Origin: Klebsiella electrica
Lineage (GTDB): Bacteria; Pseudomonadota; Gammaproteobacteria; Enterobacterales; Enterobacteriaceae
Assembly: GCF_006711645.1 (NCBI RefSeq)
Contig: NZ_CP041247.1
Span: forward strand, 3,348,001-3,412,000
DNA: 64,000 nt
Direction: 5' to 3'
Shown one piece after another: positions 1 to 8,877 of this stretch. The notes under the pieces were generated by a model that was not told the DNA's origin, did no database searches, and worked only from the letters and a program-made list of their open reading frames with translations. Position 1 is the stretch's first letter. Every line of letters starts with the position of its first letter. A program made the translations under genes and the position numbers.

Positions 1-1872
1 CAGCACCGAGCCTTTCGCCCCCAGTTCACCGCACAGGCCGATCCATTTCCCCTGGCGATGTACCGCCTGCACGGCGTAGTCCAGCGCGCGCAAAAAAGCC
101 GGATTGAGGCTGTTGTAGTGGCGCTTGACCTTGCTGTTATCGCGATCCACCGCCAGCAGATACTGCGTCAGGTCGTTGCTGCCGATACTGAAAAAATCGA
201 TCTCTTCGCAACACTGGTCGATGATAAACATCACCGACGGCACTTCCAGCATGATACCCAACGGGATTTTCTCATCGAACGGAATATGTTCATCGCGCAG
301 GGATTGCCTGGCTTCGGCCAGTCTTTCTTTCACCCACAAAACCTCCTCCATCGAGGAGATCATCGGAATCATAATTTTCAGCGGACCGTGCGCCGAGGCA
401 CGCAGAATGGCCCTGAGCTGCGTGCGAAACAGCGTCTGGTACTCTTCGTAAATTCGCACCGCGCGATAGCCGAGGAAGGGGTTGTTTTCCGCCGGGATAT
501 TAAGATAGGCCACCGGCTTATCGCCCCCGATATCCATCGTGCGAATAATCATGCTGCGACCGTTCGCCGGTTCCAGCGCCTGGCAAAAAATATTATAAAG
601 TTCATCTTCAGACGGCGCGCCGGGCCGGTCCATATACAGCATTTCGGTACGAAACAGGCCCACCGCCTGCGCGCCGTTGCCAAACGCTGCGGCGGCTTCA
701 ACGGAGTGGGCAATATTGGCCGCCACCTCCAGACGCAGCCCATCTTTTGTCACTCCGTCTTTATCAAGCCACGCCTGCTGCTGATGACGTAACTGCGCCG
801 CAGCCCAGGCCTCCTGCTGGTAGTAACGCGTCACCGCTTCATCCGGGTTCACCGCCACCAGCCCGGCATTGCCGTCGATGTATACCGGTTGCCCCACCCA
901 CGGCTGCAGCGCCGCCATCTCCACGCCAACCAGAGTCGGAATATTAAAAGAACGCGCCAGAATCACGGTATGCGAGGTGGTCCCGCCGCTGCTCAGCAGC
1001 AGGCCTTTCAGCCGCGTTTTATCCAGTTCCAGAAACTGGCTGGGCGTTAATTCATCGGCAAGACAAATCGCCGGGACGGTCAGCTTACCCGGGGCCGGGA
1101 AACGGGATTCGCCGTAGATATGCTGCAGGAGCTGGAAGCAGACATCGCGTACGTCCAGCACTCGCTCCTGTAAATAGCGGTTGCCGGAGCCACTGAACTG
1201 AGCGCAGAAGTGCTCGCCGCTGGCGACAATCGCCTGCGCGCAGCTCTGGCCGGTCAGCAGCCCGCCAAGCAGATGCTGGCGTAAAGAAGCATCCGTCGCC
1301 AGCGAACGATGCGCCTCCAGAATGGCGCCGGCGGTTCCGTCGTTATCCAGCAGCCGCAGCTCGATATTTTTGACCAGCAGCAGCAATCCTTGATCCAGCT
1401 GCGCCTGCTCGTGCTCAATACTCCCGGCAGCAGGCAACGGGCCCGGGTCGCGCAGATCGAAGGATTTCAGATGGATAAGCATGCCCCCTGCGCTCCCGGC
1501 ACACACCGGCAGTCCGTGGAACAGGAGGGGATTCAGCCGCGACAGCGATTCCGGAACCGGCTGAACCTCCATGCTTTCCGCCGTCGGCAACGGCGTATCG
1601 CAGTGCGGAAATTGATCGTCAATAAATGCCGACAGCGCAGCAAACGCCCGCTGCTCATCCTCACCGCTGATCATTAACTGGCACTCATCGCCCTGTATGG
1701 TGTTGGTTGCAATAATGGCCAGCGCGCTTTTCGCATTGCCGCGCAGGTCGCTGCGCGTATTCCACCAGTCAATAGCAGACACAAAGGTATTGCATAGCGT
1801 TTCCACCACACTGGCCGGACGAGCGTGGACGCCATTTGGCAAATCGCAACGAAATTTAATGACATGGGCCAT
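1..1872 (-). CDS. ptsA: Multiphosphoryl transfer protein (HPr-enzyme I fusion), partial at window edge
   Basis: The reading frame runs open from an ATG at 1872 to the window edge (624 codons, C-terminus missing), so it has no stop here. The start is preceded by an AGGAG ribosome site. An N-terminal HPr domain has the phospho-His motif GVHARPAS (His about residue 16). The enzyme I part shows GGTTSHTVILAR (phospho-His), DIGGDKP and EVPSVMFI of the PEP-binding barrel. The protein passes phosphate from PEP to the sugar-specific EIIB units. It is divergent from frwC, the order seen at the E. coli frw locus (ptsA/frwA). E. coli PtsA is about 830 residues, so roughly 200 residues lie outside; an EIIA domain there cannot be seen. 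Confidence 0.9.
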   Translation of the reverse strand, partial: MAHVIKFRCDLPNGVHARPASVVETLCNTFVSAIDWWNTRSDLRGNAKSALAIIATNTIQGDECQLMISGEDEQRAFAALSAFIDDQFPHCDTPLPTAESMEVQPVPESLSRLNPLLFHGLPVCAGSAGGMLIHLKSFDLRDPGPLPAAGSIEHEQAQLDQGLLLLVKNIELRLLDNDGTAGAILEAHRSLATDASLRQHLLGGLLTGQSCAQAIVASGEHFCAQFSGSGNRYLQERVLDVRDVCFQLLQHIYGESRFPAPGKLTVPAICLADELTPSQFLELDKTRLKGLLLSSGGTTSHTVILARSFNIPTLVGVEMAALQPWVGQPVYIDGNAGLVAVNPDEAVTRYYQQEAWAAAQLRHQQQAWLDKDGVTKDGLRLEVAANIAHSVEAAAAFGNGAQAVGLFRTEMLYMDRPGAPSEDELYNIFCQALEPANGRSMIIRTMDIGGDKPVAYLNIPAENNPFLGYRAVRIYEEYQTLFRTQLRAILRASAHGPLKIMIPMISSMEEVLWVKERLAEARQSLRDEHIPFDEKIPLGIMLEVPSVMFIIDQCCEEIDFFSIGSNDLTQYLLAVDRDNSKVKRHYNSLNPAFLRALDYAVQAVHRQGKWIGLCGELGAKGSVL

Positions 1873-2180
1873 TGGCTTTCTCCTGAGCAAGACATCATGG
1901 CCTCAACGGTAAAGAAAGCACGCGGCCGGGACTACGCGAGAAAAGAGTGAATTACTGGAAAATTGTACACAGAGATCTTTTTTCTGTTCCGCATCACAAA
2001 TCTCTCTTTTTGTCATGATCTGACCCTATATCACTTAAGATTTGAGATGGATCGCAATTTCGCGCGCATCTTACAAATATCCAGTAAATGCACTTTTTCT
2101 CTACTGTTTTCTCCCCCGCCATTTTCCTACTGTTGAAGCAACAATACTGTCACGAGCGATACCGCGCTCAGGAGCAAGCA
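1873..2180. promoter_or_regulatory. Divergent ptsA-frwC intergenic region
   Basis: About 308 bases separate the two divergent starts. The stretch is AT-richer than its flanks and must hold promoters for both sides. I found no convincing CRP, Fur or sigma-54 site. An in-frame upstream ATG for frwC at 2088 lacks a good ribosome site and is not used in the call. Confidence 0.4.
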
Positions 2181-3257
2181 ATGAACGAACTGGTGCAAAT
2201 ACTAAAAAATACACGCCAGCATCTCATGACCGGCGTCTCACATATGATCCCCTTTGTGGTCTCCGGGGGGATCCTGCTCGCCGTCTCGGTCATGCTGTAC
2301 GGCAAGGGCGCCGTGCCCGATGGCGCGACGGATCCCAACCTGAAAAAACTGTTTGATATTGGCGTCGCCGGACTGACCCTGATGGTGCCTTTTCTGGCGG
2401 CCTATATCGGCTACTCCATTTCTGACCGCGCGGCGCTGGCGCCCTGCGCCATTGGTGCGTGGGTCGGCAACAGTTTTGGCGCCGGTTTTTTCGGTGCCCT
2501 GATCGCCGGGATGATCGGCGGTCTGGTGGTTTACTACCTGAAGAAAATCCCCGTCCACAAAGTACTGCGCTCCGTGATGCCCATTTTTGTGATCCCCATT
2601 ATCGGCACCTTTATTACGGCCGGGATCATGATGTGGGGGCTGGGAGAGCCTGTCGGCGCGCTCACCGCCAGTCTGACGACCTGGCTGCAAAGCATGCGCG
2701 AGGGCAGCATCGTGCTCCTCGCCATCATTATGGGGCTGATGCTGGCCTTCGACATGGGTGGCCCGGTCAATAAAGTGGCCTACGCCTTCATGCTGATCTG
2801 CGTCTCCCAGGGCGTGTATACCGTGGTGGCTATCGCTGCCGTCGGGATCGCGGTGCCGCCGCTGGGCATGGGTCTGGCGACGCTGATCGGTCGCAAATAT
2901 TTCACACCGGAGGAGCGAGAAACGGGCAAGGCCGCCCTGGTCATGGGCTGCGTTGGCATATCGGAAGGCGCCATCCCCTTCGCGGCCGCCGACCCGCTGC
3001 GCGTTATCCCGTCGATCATGATTGGCGCCGCCAGCGGTTGCGTGACGACCGCTCTGCTCGGCGTTCAATGCTACGCCGGCTGGGGTGGACTGATTGTCCT
3101 GCCGGTGGTTCAGGGTAAAGGCGGGTTCATCATCGGCCTGCTGGTCGGGGCATTTGTCTGCGCCGCCTGCGTCATCGTGCTTAAAGCTCTCACGAAGAAG
3201 AAAGCGCCAGAAGCCAAAGCCAATGACGAACTGGATCTTGATTTCGAAATTAACTGA
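2181..3257 (+). CDS. frwC: PTS fructose-like permease IIC component FrwC
   Basis: The membrane channel unit of a fructose-family phosphotransferase permease. It is 358 residues, against about 359 for E. coli FrwC. It begins MNELVQILKNTRQHLMTGVS and continues with a run of hydrophobic segments (for example residues about 25-45, 80-110 and 130-160) and the motifs MIPFVVSGGIL and GGPVNKVAY typical of EIIC-Fru. The ATG at 2181 is chosen because AGGAG stands 6 bases upstream; a longer frame from 2088 adds a poorly supported extension. The EIIB units are separate genes (frwB, frwD). The sugar is unknown. Confidence 0.93.
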   Translation: MNELVQILKNTRQHLMTGVSHMIPFVVSGGILLAVSVMLYGKGAVPDGATDPNLKKLFDIGVAGLTLMVPFLAAYIGYSISDRAALAPCAIGAWVGNSFGAGFFGALIAGMIGGLVVYYLKKIPVHKVLRSVMPIFVIPIIGTFITAGIMMWGLGEPVGALTASLTTWLQSMREGSIVLLAIIMGLMLAFDMGGPVNKVAYAFMLICVSQGVYTVVAIAAVGIAVPPLGMGLATLIGRKYFTPEERETGKAALVMGCVGISEGAIPFAAADPLRVIPSIMIGAASGCVTTALLGVQCYAGWGGLIVLPVVQGKGGFIIGLLVGAFVCAACVIVLKALTKKKAPEAKANDELDLDFEIN

Positions 3258-3277
3258 AACGTCAGAAGGAGTCGTTT

Positions 3278-3598
3278 ATGACCAGCATTATCGCCGTTAC
3301 CGCCTGCCCGTCCGGAGTCGCACACACTTACATGGCAGCGGAGTCGCTGGAGAGTGCCGCCAGAGCCAAAGGCTGGCAGGTCAAGGTGGAGACCCAGGGC
3401 TCCATCGGCATTGAGAATGAGCTGTCGGCAGACGATGTCGCCAGCGCCGATATCGTGATTCTGACCAAAGATATCGGCATCAAGTGTGAAGAGCGTTTTG
3501 CCGGTAAAACCATCGTTCGCGTCAATATCAGCGATGCCGTGAAGCGGGCTGACGCCATTATGAACAAAATCGACAGTCATCTTTCGCAGAAAGCCTGA
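3278..3598 (+). CDS. frwB: PTS fructose-like EIIB component FrwB
   Basis: A 106-residue EIIB-Fru domain, the same length as E. coli FrwB. The phosphorylated cysteine lies in TACPSGVAHTYMAAESL (Cys about residue 10). It would take phosphate from the PtsA relay and transfer it to the sugar during uptake by FrwC. It follows frwC by 20 bases with a good AAGGAG site, so it is co-transcribed. A second EIIB-like gene, frwD, lies downstream. Confidence 0.93.
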   Translation: MTSIIAVTACPSGVAHTYMAAESLESAARAKGWQVKVETQGSIGIENELSADDVASADIVILTKDIGIKCEERFAGKTIVRVNISDAVKRADAIMNKIDSHLSQKA

Positions 3599-3738
3599 AT
3601 ACCATCGCGCGCGGCGATGCGGCGCGCGACTCAACGCCTTGCTCCACGAGCGTCATGGTGACCGGCAGTCCGTGCGCAAACCGCGTCGCGAATTGCCTCA
3701 ACCCGCACGTGGAGAAAGGCGTTCATATGGAGTTTGTC
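3599..3738 (+). other. frwB-pflD intergenic with GC-rich hairpin
   Basis: About 140 bases. Just after the frwB stop (about 3606-3630) is a GC-rich self-complementary stretch built of GCGCGC arms around GGCGATGCGG. It could be a processing or attenuation hairpin separating frwCB from pflDC-frwD. There is no T-run, so it is not called a terminator. Confidence 0.3.
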
Positions 3739-6036
3739 ATGACCAATCGTACCCAACGCTTAATCGCGAGCCTGTTCGCTCACCCTCGGGAAATATCGCT
3801 CGAACGCGCCCTGCTCTATACCGAAAGCCACCAACGCACCGAGGGTGAGCCGACGATGATTCGTCGGGCGAAGGCCACCGCCTGGATCCTTGACCATGTA
3901 CAGATTTCGATTCGCGATGACGAACTGATCGCCGGCAACCGGACAATCAAACCGCGCGCCGGCATCGTCTCGCCCGAGATGGACCCCTACTGGTTGCTTA
4001 ACGAGCTGGATCGGTTCCCCACTCGGCCACAGGATCGCTTCGCCATCAGCGACGAAGACAAGCGCATCTACCGCGAAGCCCTGTTCCCGTACTGGGAAAA
4101 ACGCTCGATGAAAGATGTCATTAACGCTCAGATGACCGATGAGGTAAAAGCGGCGGTGCGCACGCAGATTTTCAGCGTCAACCAGACCGACAAGGGCCAG
4201 GGGCACATCATTATTGACTATCCGCGTCTGCTGAATAAAGGACTGGCGGCGCTGGCGGCGGAAATGGAAAACCTGGCCCGGCAGCATCCGGAGAACGATT
4301 TTTATCGGGCGGTGGTGATTTTACTGGCGGCCTCACAGCGCCACATTTTGCGTTACGCCACCCTCGCCGCTGAGATGGCCCGCCGCTGCGACGATCCGCA
4401 GCGACGCGAGGAGCTGGAGACGATTGCCGCCCATTCGCGCCATAACGCCGGGCATCGCCCGGAAAATTTCTGGCAGGCCTGTCAGCTGTTCTGGTACATG
4501 AACATCATTTTGCAGTACGAGTCCAACGCCAGTTCTATTTCGCTTGGCCGTTTTGACCAGTATATGCTGCCGTTTTATCAGGCGTCGTTAACCCGCGGCG
4601 AGGATCCCGCGTTTCTGAAAACGCTGCTGGAATCGCTGTGGGTCAAGTGCAACGATATCGTCCTGCTGCGCTCATCCAGCAGCGCCCGCTACTTTGCCGG
4701 CTTCCCGACGGGCTACACCGCCTTGCTCGGCGGCCTGAGCGAGACCGGGCGCAGCGCGGTAAACGTGCTCTCCTTTCTTGCGCTGGATGCCTACCAGAAC
4801 GTCCGTCTGCCGCAGCCCAATCTCGGGGTGCGCGTCAACGAACTGACTGACCGCCCGTTCCTGCACAAAACGGCGGAAACGATCCGCCTCGGCACCGGGA
4901 TCCCGCAAATTTTCAACGACGAAGTGGTGATTCCGGCCTTTCTCAATCGCGGCGTCTCGCTGGAGGATGCGCGGGATTATGCCGTCGTCGGCTGCGTCGA
5001 GCTCTCTATCCCCGGGCGCACCTACGGGCTGCACGATATTGCGATGTTCAACCTGCTGAAGGTGATGGAGATCGTGATGCTGGAGAATGAAGGTAATCCC
5101 GATATCAGCTGGGACGGGCTGATTCAGCAGATCCGCGAGAAAACCCGCTACTACATCAAGCTGATGGTCGAAGGCAGCAACATTTGCGACCTCGGCCACC
5201 GGAATCAGGCACCGGTTCCCCTGCTCTCCTCGTTTATTCAGGACTGCGCGCTGCATGGCAAGGACATCACCGAAGGCGGCGCACGCTACAACTTTTCCGG
5301 CGTTCAGGGAATAGGTATCGCCAATCTCAGCGACTCCCTGCATGCGCTCAAGGGGATGGTCTTCGACCAGCAGCGCATGAGCTATGACGAGCTGATTCAG
5401 GTCCTTAAGGCGAATTTCCAGACGCCGGAAGGCGAGCAAATCCGCGCCCGCCTGGTTCATCGCTTTGAAAAATATGGCAACGATATTGACGAGGTGGACA
5501 ATATCAGCGCCGACCTGCTGCGCTTTTACTGTAAAGAGGTGGAGCAGTATCGCAACCCGCGCGGCGGCCATTTCACCCCCGGTTCGTACACTGTCTCAGC
5601 GCACGTTCCGCTCGGCTCGGTGGTTGGCGCGACCCCGGACGGTCGCCTGGCCGGTGAGCAGCTAGCCGATGGCGGGCTGTCGCCGATGGTCGGCCAGGAT
5701 TCACAGGGGCCAACGGCGGTCCTGAAATCGGTCAGCAAGCTGGATAACTACCTGCTCTCCAACGGTACACTGCTCAACGTTAAGTTCACCCCGGCGACCC
5801 TGAGCGGAGCGAGCGGGCTCAATAAGCTGGCCGATTTCTTACAGGCTTTCACCCGTCTGAAGCTTCAGCATATCCAGTTTAACGTGGTCAACGCGCAGAC
5901 GCTGCGGGAAGCGCAGCAGCGCCCTCAGGATTTCGCCGGTCTGGTGGTACGCGTCGCGGGCTACAGCGCCTTCTTTGTGGAGTTATCGAAGGAGATCCAG
6001 GATGACATTATCCACCGCACCACGCATCAACTGTGA
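3739..6036 (+). CDS. pflD: PflD-type glycyl radical enzyme
   Basis: 765 residues, the length of E. coli PflD. The ATG at 3739 gives the MTNR start and has GGAG upstream; an ATG at 3727 is possible and a longer frame from 3655 is not supported. The C-terminal glycyl radical loop reads RVAGYSAFF. The active-site loop reads VVGCVELSIPGR, with a single cysteine. True pyruvate formate-lyase has two adjacent cysteines, so the old name formate acetyltransferase 2 is doubtful; the GCVE form is shared with glycyl radical dehydratases and lyases. It overlaps pflC, its likely activase, by 35 bases. The substrate is not established and may come from the sugar imported by Frw. Confidence 0.92.
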   Translation: MTNRTQRLIASLFAHPREISLERALLYTESHQRTEGEPTMIRRAKATAWILDHVQISIRDDELIAGNRTIKPRAGIVSPEMDPYWLLNELDRFPTRPQDRFAISDEDKRIYREALFPYWEKRSMKDVINAQMTDEVKAAVRTQIFSVNQTDKGQGHIIIDYPRLLNKGLAALAAEMENLARQHPENDFYRAVVILLAASQRHILRYATLAAEMARRCDDPQRREELETIAAHSRHNAGHRPENFWQACQLFWYMNIILQYESNASSISLGRFDQYMLPFYQASLTRGEDPAFLKTLLESLWVKCNDIVLLRSSSSARYFAGFPTGYTALLGGLSETGRSAVNVLSFLALDAYQNVRLPQPNLGVRVNELTDRPFLHKTAETIRLGTGIPQIFNDEVVIPAFLNRGVSLEDARDYAVVGCVELSIPGRTYGLHDIAMFNLLKVMEIVMLENEGNPDISWDGLIQQIREKTRYYIKLMVEGSNICDLGHRNQAPVPLLSSFIQDCALHGKDITEGGARYNFSGVQGIGIANLSDSLHALKGMVFDQQRMSYDELIQVLKANFQTPEGEQIRARLVHRFEKYGNDIDEVDNISADLLRFYCKEVEQYRNPRGGHFTPGSYTVSAHVPLGSVVGATPDGRLAGEQLADGGLSPMVGQDSQGPTAVLKSVSKLDNYLLSNGTLLNVKFTPATLSGASGLNKLADFLQAFTRLKLQHIQFNVVNAQTLREAQQRPQDFAGLVVRVAGYSAFFVELSKEIQDDIIHRTTHQL

Positions 6037-6877
6037 CGTTATCGAGACGCGCGCCGACCGGGCGCGCATTTTCAATCTCCAGCGCTACTCGTTGAACGAT
6101 GGCCGGGGGATCAGAACCATCGTCTTTTTTAAAGGCTGCCCGCACACCTGTCCGTGGTGCGCCAACCCGGAATCCCTCTCGCCCAAAATTGAAACCGTGC
6201 GTCGGGAAAGCCGCTGCCTCCACTGCGCGCGCTGCCAGCAGGACGTCGAAGAGTGCCCTTCCGGCGCATGGGAGCAGATTGGCCGCGATGTTACTCAGGA
6301 AGCGTTGCTCAAAGAGGTCCTGAAAGATGAGGTTTTTTTTCGCGCCTCAGGCGGCGGCGTGACGCTATCGGGCGGAGAGGTGCTCATGCAGGCCGGGTTT
6401 GCCACCCGCTTCTTACGCACCTTGCGCCAGTGGGGGATCCACACGGCGATAGAAACGGCGGGCGACGCCACCTTCAGCCGCATTTATCCTCTTGCCCAGG
6501 CGTGCGACGAAGTGCTGTTTGATCTGAAAATCATCGATCCCGGGCAGGCGAGAAAACTGCTTGCCATGGATCTCCCTCGGGTGCTGGAAAATTTCCGCCG
6601 GCTGGTGGAAAATGGCGTTCACGTCATCCCCAGGGTGCCGCTCATTCCTGGCTTTACCCTGTGTGAAAAGAACTTCAGCCAGATTCTCTCCTTCCTGGCA
6701 CCGTTTGCGCTGCCTGACATTCATCTGCTGCCGTTTCATCAATATGGCGAGCCGAAATACTCGCTGCTCGGCAAGCGATGGGCGATGGCAACGGTCGAGG
6801 CGCCATCGGCAGCAGAAATTAACCGATTCACTATCATGGCTGAACAAGCTGGTTTTCGCGTAACTGTCGGCGGCTAA
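6002..6877 (+). CDS. pflC: Glycyl radical enzyme activase PflC (radical SAM)
   Basis: 291 residues, matching E. coli PflC. The ATG at 6002 follows AAGGAGATCCAGG and overlaps the pflD end. The radical SAM cluster motif is CPHTCPWC (Cx3Cx2C, about residue 40), followed by a ferredoxin-like insert with CLHCARC and a further cysteine, as in activases of the non-PFL glycyl radical enzymes. GGGVTLSGGE is the SAM-binding glycine motif. It would abstract hydrogen from the PflD glycine to form the radical under anaerobic conditions. Confidence 0.93.
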   Translation: MTLSTAPRINCDVIETRADRARIFNLQRYSLNDGRGIRTIVFFKGCPHTCPWCANPESLSPKIETVRRESRCLHCARCQQDVEECPSGAWEQIGRDVTQEALLKEVLKDEVFFRASGGGVTLSGGEVLMQAGFATRFLRTLRQWGIHTAIETAGDATFSRIYPLAQACDEVLFDLKIIDPGQARKLLAMDLPRVLENFRRLVENGVHVIPRVPLIPGFTLCEKNFSQILSFLAPFALPDIHLLPFHQYGEPKYSLLGKRWAMATVEAPSAAEINRFTIMAEQAGFRVTVGG

Positions 6878-6892
6878 TGCCCGGAGGATGCT

Positions 6893-7234
6893 ATGGATCT
6901 CAAGATCGTTGCGGTTACGGCCTGCGTGAGCGGTGTGGCCCATACCTATATGGCGGCGGAACGTTTACAAAAAGTCGGCCACCATGAAAAGTGGCAGATC
7001 AAAATCGAAACCCAGGGGGCGCTGGGGATTGAGAATAAAATCACCCCTGACGATATTGCCCGGGCCGATGTCGTGCTGCTGGTCACGGATATTGAAATCG
7101 ACGACGCAAAGCGCTTTTGCGGCCACCGCACGATTAAAACCAGCATCAAAACGTTTTTACTCCAGCCGCAGCATATCGCTGAAGCGGTAAAAAGCATCAT
7201 GAAAAAACCGATCGTCTATTTAGATATCCCCTGA
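6893..7234 (+). CDS. frwD: PTS fructose-like EIIB component FrwD
   Basis: 113 residues, equal to E. coli FrwD. It is an EIIB-Fru domain with the phospho-cysteine motif TACVSGVAHTYMAAERL and is paralogous to FrwB. It follows pflC by 15 bases with CGGAGG upstream of the ATG and closes the frw operon. Why the locus carries two EIIB proteins is not known. Confidence 0.92.
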   Translation: MDLKIVAVTACVSGVAHTYMAAERLQKVGHHEKWQIKIETQGALGIENKITPDDIARADVVLLVTDIEIDDAKRFCGHRTIKTSIKTFLLQPQHIAEAVKSIMKKPIVYLDIP

Positions 7235-7324
7235 GAATTAAGTGGGCTATTCCACTCCCAGGGGCGAGAACCGCTAGCCTCAGCCGCTTTGTCGCCCGAA
7301 CAGCGTCGCAGCGCCATCGGGGTG

Positions 7325-7860
7325 ACAATTGATGTCGGGCCGACAATCTGTGCCGGACCGTAACCCGGCAATGGGGTTATCCCGCCGCCCGGGAACCTTT
7401 CCCCGGTGGCGCTGCGCTTACCGGGGCTACTTGATACCGGGTGACTTGATACCAGGCCGACAATTGATGCCGGATGTAGCCCGGGCAAGGGGTTATCCCG
7501 CCGCCCGGGAACTTCCCCGGTGGCGCTGCGCTTACCGGGGCTACTTGATACCGGGCAACTTGATACCAGGCCGACAATTGATGCCGGATGTAGCCCGGGC
7601 AAGGGATGTATCCCGCAGCCCGGGAACCTTTCCCCGGTGGCGCTGCGCTTACCGGGGCTACTCGATATGGGTGACTTGATACCGGACCGACAATTGATGC
7701 CGGATGTAGCCCGGGCAATGGGGTTATCCCGCCGCCCGGGAACCTTTCCCCGGTGGCGCTGCGCTTACCGGGGCTACTCGATATGGGCAACTTGATACCA
7801 TGCCGACAATTGATGCCGGGTGACTTGATACCGGGACGACAAGTTTCTGGCGCCAGGGAA
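7325..7860. repeat. Tandem ~116-bp BIME/REP-like repeat array
   Basis: Four near-identical units of 114-117 bases follow one another; the marker CGACAATTGATG or its variant recurs with its CAAT at about 7344, 7461, 7575, 7691 and 7807 (the first degenerate, the last partial). Each unit holds two REP-like palindromic parts: GATGTAGCCCGGGCAAGG with GCCGCCCGGGAAC, and CCCCGGTGGCGCTGCGCTTA with CCGGGGCTAC. Open frames crossing the array are repeat artefacts. Arrays of this kind act as mRNA-stabilising or gyrase/IHF-binding spacers in enterobacteria. Here the array separates frwD from a convergent dioxygenase gene. Confidence 0.85.
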
Positions 7861-7861
7861 G

Positions 7862-8629
7862 TTACTCCACATCCAGCAGCCATTTTTGCGCCGGCGTCAG
7901 GCGGCTGGCTGTTTCCGGCTTTAACCAGCGCCGCTGGTCCTGCTGCGCATTGTCCTGACGGTCGATGTATAAACCGTGCAGCACCCGTCTTCTGCTGCCG
8001 GTGGTATTACAGGTTCCGCCGTGCCAGGTATGTGCGTTATAAATCATCACGCTTCCCGCCGGGGCGGCAAATACCACCTCCTCCGGGTGCGGCAGTTCCG
8101 GGTCGCTCAGGACCTCTTCGGGCAGCTCCGGACGTAGATGCGTGCCGGGAATAATTCGCGGAGCGCCATTCTCAGCGCTTAAATCATCGATCGCCCAAAT
8201 GGTATTCACCAGATGCACTTTGGGAAAATCGGGACGCGGTTTTTTCCAGTCGGCGTGTAGCGGCTGGTGGCCGCCGTTAACCAGCGCCTCGCGCGCATTC
8301 AGACTGGACACTTTAAAGTCGCCCTGAAAAATATAGCGGCAGGCCGACAGCACCAGCGGATGAGACCACACCTTCTCCCAAATCACCCCTTTATTCACCA
8401 GATTGGCAATCCGCGTTGCAGTCGCCTCCTGATGGTGTTCCATGGCCAGGTTGTCCCCTTCGCTCTCGACAAGCACGTCGATGAGCTCGCGCATCGCCGC
8501 CAGCCACGCCGGGTCGGCCAGATGATGCACCACGGTGTAGCCAAGCGTATCCAGCTCCAGTTTCATTTTATCGGATAAGGCGATGTTGGCGCCAAGGGCA
8601 TCCAGATAGACAGCAGATTGATGTTCCAT
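7862..8629 (-). CDS. Phytanoyl-CoA dioxygenase (PhyH) family protein
   Basis: 255 residues. It is a likely Fe(II)/2-oxoglutarate oxygenase: the H-x-D pair is in PLHADW (about residue 123), the distal histidine in HTWHGGT (about 200), and the 2-oxoglutarate arginine probably in SRRRVLHGLY. The start has AAGGAAAAAA upstream. The gene is monocistronic and divergent from an AraC-family regulator 248 bases away, which probably controls it. The substrate is unknown. Confidence 0.85.
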   Translation of the reverse strand: MEHQSAVYLDALGANIALSDKMKLELDTLGYTVVHHLADPAWLAAMRELIDVLVESEGDNLAMEHHQEATATRIANLVNKGVIWEKVWSHPLVLSACRYIFQGDFKVSSLNAREALVNGGHQPLHADWKKPRPDFPKVHLVNTIWAIDDLSAENGAPRIIPGTHLRPELPEEVLSDPELPHPEEVVFAAPAGSVMIYNAHTWHGGTCNTTGSRRRVLHGLYIDRQDNAQQDQRRWLKPETASRLTPAQKWLLDVE

Positions 8630-8877
8630 ATTTTTTTCCTTAACCTTTCGATAACACGAAATAAACTCTAATCGTCGGCCAGGGGAAATACATGAGGCGA
8701 TTCCTACGAAAAACTGGACATCCGTACGCGGGGAGACAAAGTGTGATGTTCATCAAACTCTGAGCTGCAGACGGCCGCAGGTCGGCTCTGCGCGTTCAAT
8801 CAGGCTATCTAAAAGAGATCTGCGGGTATGAAATAGATTATATTCAACGGGATAATAGTTCGCTCTCGGGGTGAAGG

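Noticed and set aside
1873..2180. Possible CRP site in the ptsA-frwC gap
   Set aside because: The best stretch (TTGAGATGGATCGCAA) is too weak a match to TGTGA-N6-TCACA.
7216..8154. Several overlapping open frames of 85-170 codons on both strands across the repeat array
   Set aside because: They are made of repeated repeat-unit translations, have no ribosome sites or families, and are explained by the BIME array.
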